This document shows, piece by piece, positions 61,401-64,000 of a DNA stretch of 64,000 nucleotides. Numbering within the stretch: position 1 is the first letter of the stretch; each line of letters opens with the position of its first letter. This stretch comes from Sphaerolaimus hirsutus (Eukaryota > Nematoda > Chromadorea > Monhysterida > Sphaerolaimidae). The translations under genes were made by a program, and so were the position numbers. The notes under the pieces are model-generated. The model made no database searches. It was not told the DNA's origin and was given only the letters and a program-made list of their open reading frames with translations. The stretch spans positions 12,208,704 to 12,272,703 of the forward strand of contig OZ038452.1 of assembly GCA_964036195.1 (NCBI GenBank), in the 5' to 3' direction.

Positions 61401-63632
61401 ACGGAATGTTAAAACGAGCAGGAACCAGACTTCAACAATGTTCCTGCCTTTAACTGGATAAGGTAATATTCGATCAAATATATATATTGCGAAAACTACT
61501 ACAGCGCCGCATGGAAAATACTACATGTCAGGTTGGCAGTGTAAGAAATAGATATTCAAAAAATGATACCCGAGAAAATTTTTTTAAATATTTTACCTGA
61601 AATTGACATAAACACGAACGAAAGTCGGGGCTGGAGTCGGGGCTGGAATGGAGCGATACCCATCGCTTGGTTCACCATTGGCATAAATATCAATTAAGCG
61701 CGATACACAAGATCACAAGGAAAGAGACTGACTAGGGATGGCCAGCGCTTTTTTTCAAGCGCTTTTTTTTAAAAAAACGCCGCTTTTTTTTAAAAAAAGC
61801 GCAAGGGTCCCAGCACTTTTTTAAAAAAAAGAGCGCTGGCAAAAAATTTCAGTACTTATGCACTAGGTATTTTCCAATTTTTCGCGCGCAAGCGCGCGAT
61901 TTCACATGCACATTAGCATTGGTGGTTGTTTTCATCGGTTTTGTGGCATTTTTAGTTCAATTGCTTCTATTCCTGTATGCTATCATGTAATAATAAGTAG
62001 TGATATGTTAGTGTAGCATAGAATTTCCAGCCAATGTCCTACCACATACTTCTACAGTGTAAAACATTACTCTCAATGTATTAGCCTTCTCTTAAAGCCG
62101 TATTTATAAGCACTATTTCATGCCTCACTTCACTTTAAGTCGCGAAACATTCACAAAGGGCGATATACATAATGAGTCAAAATTAAAAGTTTTTTTTATT
62201 GTCAGAAATCGCCACTTATAATGCTATCCTATGGCTACACAGCCATTCTATGGCTATATATCATCACAAGTACTGCCACTTGTCTGATATACCTGTATAT
62301 ATTGATGCAGAACCATATTTGGGAGCTTTTTAGTGAACGTCCCGACATTTTTTGAAAAACAGCGAAAAAAGCGCGTTTTTTTTAAAAAAGCGCTTTTTTT
62401 AAAAAAAAGCGGGGCCGTTAAAAAAAGCGCTTTTTTCCATCCCTAAGACTGACACAACACAAACATGTATTTTTTTCCTCAAATTTGGTTAAAAAACGAG
62501 AATGATAAATTGAATGGCAATTGAAATACAAATGTATTTGGCAATTGAAATACAGAAACAACGAGAAATCCGCCGAAAACACGACGTAAACAACGAGAAA
62601 TCCGCAGAAAACACGACGTGATGGTGATAAGTTAAATTAGCAGACGCATGCGAATCGTGAGAACGACCACAAATTTCTTCAAAAATTACCGTGTGAGGGT
62701 AAAGTGCCAGTGTACGGGTTTACAATAAATTATTTAAACACATCATTAGTGTTCGGCAGATTTTGAACATTCGAATAAAACCTTACGATAAATAGGTTGC
62801 GGACCCAGGGTGTAACAAATAGGCGGACTGATGGCGATTCGAACGATGCAGCTTATTGATAATAGATTTCGAAAATATCAAATATGGACAACAAAATAAT
62901 TGATCATATTTCGAGATTTGAACGAAAATGTCGAAAAAATGTCGAAAAATATCGAATATCGATAGACAAGTAATATTGCTGCACCCAGAGTCTATCAAAG
63001 CTAGAAATGAGTAATCTACGAAATTAATAAAATTCAATAGCTAGCTACAATCACACAAACCAGCTCGCGGGAAAGAAACGAACAAAACGGTTTAAAAAAA
63101 TCGACAATCAAAGAAGAGACAATCAAGAAAAAGCGAACCAGCGGCACGGCATGGTAGCAGCAGCTTTGGCGCGGTGCCAGAACGCGGCACCCGCACATCG
63201 CAGACGAGTGCCAGAAGGCGGCACTCGCGATCACGCCCCGCACGCTAGACTGAAATGAATCGTTACAATACGTCAGGGCCCACGGCTTGCTTCATTGCCA
63301 GTTGAGGCGTCCAATTCTAAAAGTCCAAAATATGAAAATTTCGAGTTAGGCCCGGAAACATCATCTGGGGCTACTTCCGCACATTTTTCATGATTTTCCA
63401 TTAAATTTTTTGACCTCACATGTCCATATGGCATAGTGCCAAATTTGACATTTTGGGTAAAATGCAAAAATTTGGGCAAGAAGTCTGAAGGGTCTGAAAC
63501 TCAAAATGCGATTCACTCAAAATCGCATTTTGTGGACTTTTAGAATTAGACGCCTCAGTTGCCTTCTAGGGCCGGTGAGAGTGGCAGAGTTTACCGCCCG
63601 CAACGTATCGCAACAGTGGAAAAGTTGCCGTA
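46485..63632 (-). CDS. Gene A copy 2: same unrecognised gene with 3' end; 5' exons frame-damaged
   Basis: Exons matching copy 1: 63595-63632, 59401-59563, 58953-59148, 57683-57799, 56373-56553, 55839-55990, 55471-55566, 55049-55210, 54435-54587, 52901-53014, 52451-52666, 51525-51751, 51053-51181, 49369-49421, 47553-47769, 46485-46676. The last exon reads VARQFGIEPSALLSLASESM and ends in TGA at 46485-46487, giving about 733 residues from the ATG at 59144. From that ATG onward every exon keeps the phase of copy 1. Several exons are identical (47553-47769 at the nucleotide level, 52451-52666 in protein) or differ silently (49369-49421). Upstream the match breaks: the 12-residue exon at 63595-63632 is 2 nt longer, and the exon ending at 59148 lacks 10 nt, so a product continuous with the 5' exons would be out of frame. 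Copy 2 may start at 59144, be a damaged duplicate, or be a variant allele. Confidence 0.7.
46906..47388. mobile_element. hAT-like MITE, CAGGGGTCTC family, copy 2 only
   Basis: CAGGGGTCTC ... GATACCCCTG with an exact 8-bp duplication GTCCACTG. Copy 1 (about 335-345) has the single uninterrupted site. CTATCTATCCCGGAGG-type repeats and C runs fill the body. Confidence 0.9.
47819..49155. mobile_element. TA-target foldback element with AACACCTTCCCGGTC ends, copy 2 only
   Basis: Long inverted repeats start AACACCTTCCCGGTCACGTC and end GACGTGACCGGGAAGGTGTT, flanked by TA; copy 1 lacks it (about 765). It is palindromic almost throughout, with its centre near 48590. A 200-bp element (47889-48088) is nested near the left end. 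Confidence 0.88.
47889..48088. mobile_element. 200-bp hAT-like element that is one perfect hairpin
   Basis: An 8-bp duplication GTTCTAGG flanks it. Positions 47900-47983 and 47995-48078 are exact reverse complements (84 nt) around an 11-nt loop. The arms consist of GTGCATnnTnnCCCGG-type units. Confidence 0.8.
50042..50753. mobile_element. Variable-terminus hAT-like MITE (CGATTT motif), copy 2 only
   Basis: TAGGGTTGG ... CCAACCATA, 8-bp duplication GTCATGAG; empty site in copy 1 near 1500. The core has GAGCACTAGGTA and GCGCGCAAGCGCGC. The subterminal motif CGATTTTTT is repeated at both ends. Confidence 0.88.
56716..57362. mobile_element. Variable-terminus hAT-like MITE (ACGTTT/ATGTTT motif), copy 2 only
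   Basis: TAGGGTTGG ... CCAACCCTA, 8-bp duplication GGTATATC; empty site in copy 1 near 10997. The core is in inverse orientation (ACCTAGTGCTTAGTACT, GCGCGCATGCGCGC). Confidence 0.88.
57880..58750. mobile_element. Older variable-terminus MITE (both copies; 12120-12552 in copy 1)
   Basis: Internal ATGCACTAGGTATTTTGCAA and the end GGCCATCCCTAG place it in the same family. Its subterminal motif is GTTTTTAAAAAC. The copy 1 version is shorter by an internal deletion. It predates the duplication. Confidence 0.6.
61733..62445. mobile_element. Variable-terminus hAT-like MITE (GCGCTTT motif), copy 2 only
   Basis: TAGGGATGG ... CCATCCCTA, 8-bp duplication AGACTGAC; the copy 1 site near 15285 lacks the element. 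The core has GCACTAGGTATTTTCC and CGCGCGCAAGCGCGCG. GCGCTTTTTTT is repeated at both ends. Confidence 0.88.
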
Positions 63633-64000
63633 CTGGCTCGATTTGTCGGTACGAAAACGTCGCTAGCAAATACATTGCACCAGTGCGAATTCAATCGGGA
63701 TAGCAGGGTACCGTGGTGAACATACCAGCCACATTTAATACATTCCCACTGCCCACAAGTCGGCCAATGTTCGCTCAAGATCGCTAATTTTCATAGCTTT
63801 TTGCTCACTTTCATGTACAAAATCACTAGTCATATTTACACATACTTTATTTAGCTAATTTGAATTTTTTGTCATTTTAATCTACATTTGGGGATTTCCC
63901 GGGATTTCCCTCTCGCCTTCTGGAAACCAACGCGAAACCAGCCCCGCAACAATTTACAACAATATAAGAGCCTGTGCCTCTCCGAATGTAAACCCGCCCC

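Larger units (their letters stand above)
46562..63975. repeat. Segmental duplication or allele copy 2 (partner 1-16915)
   Basis: This is the direct copy of 1-16915. Copy-2-only insertions are 46906-47388, 47819-49155, 50042-50753, 56716-57362 and 61733-62445. The copy-1-only insertion is 7007-10618. In each case the other copy keeps a clean empty site. The relevant target duplication is 8 bp, or TA for 47819-49155. Confidence 0.95.

Overview
This is animal nuclear DNA, most likely from an invertebrate with a repeat-rich and highly heterozygous genome. Short GC-rich exons with GT-AG splice signals sit in AT-rich introns. Small non-autonomous DNA transposons are very dense, and a 200-base N gap (32431-32630) marks an assembled scaffold. 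I cannot name the species.

Layout: (1) 1-22.5 kb, minus strand: the 3' two-thirds or more of a multi-exon gene that I do not recognise ('gene A', copy 1). (2) 22.5-31 kb: repeat-dominated, with one intronless seven-transmembrane receptor (26188-27429, minus). (3) 31.2-34.7 kb, plus strand: a signal-peptide first exon behind a TATA box, and separately two strongly spliced C-terminal exons. (4) 38.2-45.5 kb, minus strand: a complete-looking 11-exon gene for an all-helical, HEAT-like repeat protein ('gene B'). (5) 46.5-64 kb, minus strand: a second copy of gene A ending in a stop at 46485.

The ends of the window are direct copies of each other: 1-16.9 kb matches 46.56-63.97 kb in the same orientation. 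The copies differ by substitutions, small indels and several whole transposon insertions, each with an intact empty site in the other copy. This is either a tandem duplication of about 46.5 kb or two alleles placed in series by the assembler. Coding phases are kept across 14 consecutive exons in both copies. Copy 2 has frame-breaking indels in its two most 5' testable regions. Copy 1 has a 102-bp exon-plus-donor unit amplified seven-fold.

Most non-coding sequence is mobile-element DNA. I can define 13 insertions with exact 8-bp target duplications (hAT-like) and many with TA targets (ends CCGTATT... or AACACCTTCCC...). The most unusual feature is a set of hAT-like elements that share their tips and an internal core. 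Their subterminal repeated motif is different in every copy, yet it has changed in concert at both ends of each element.
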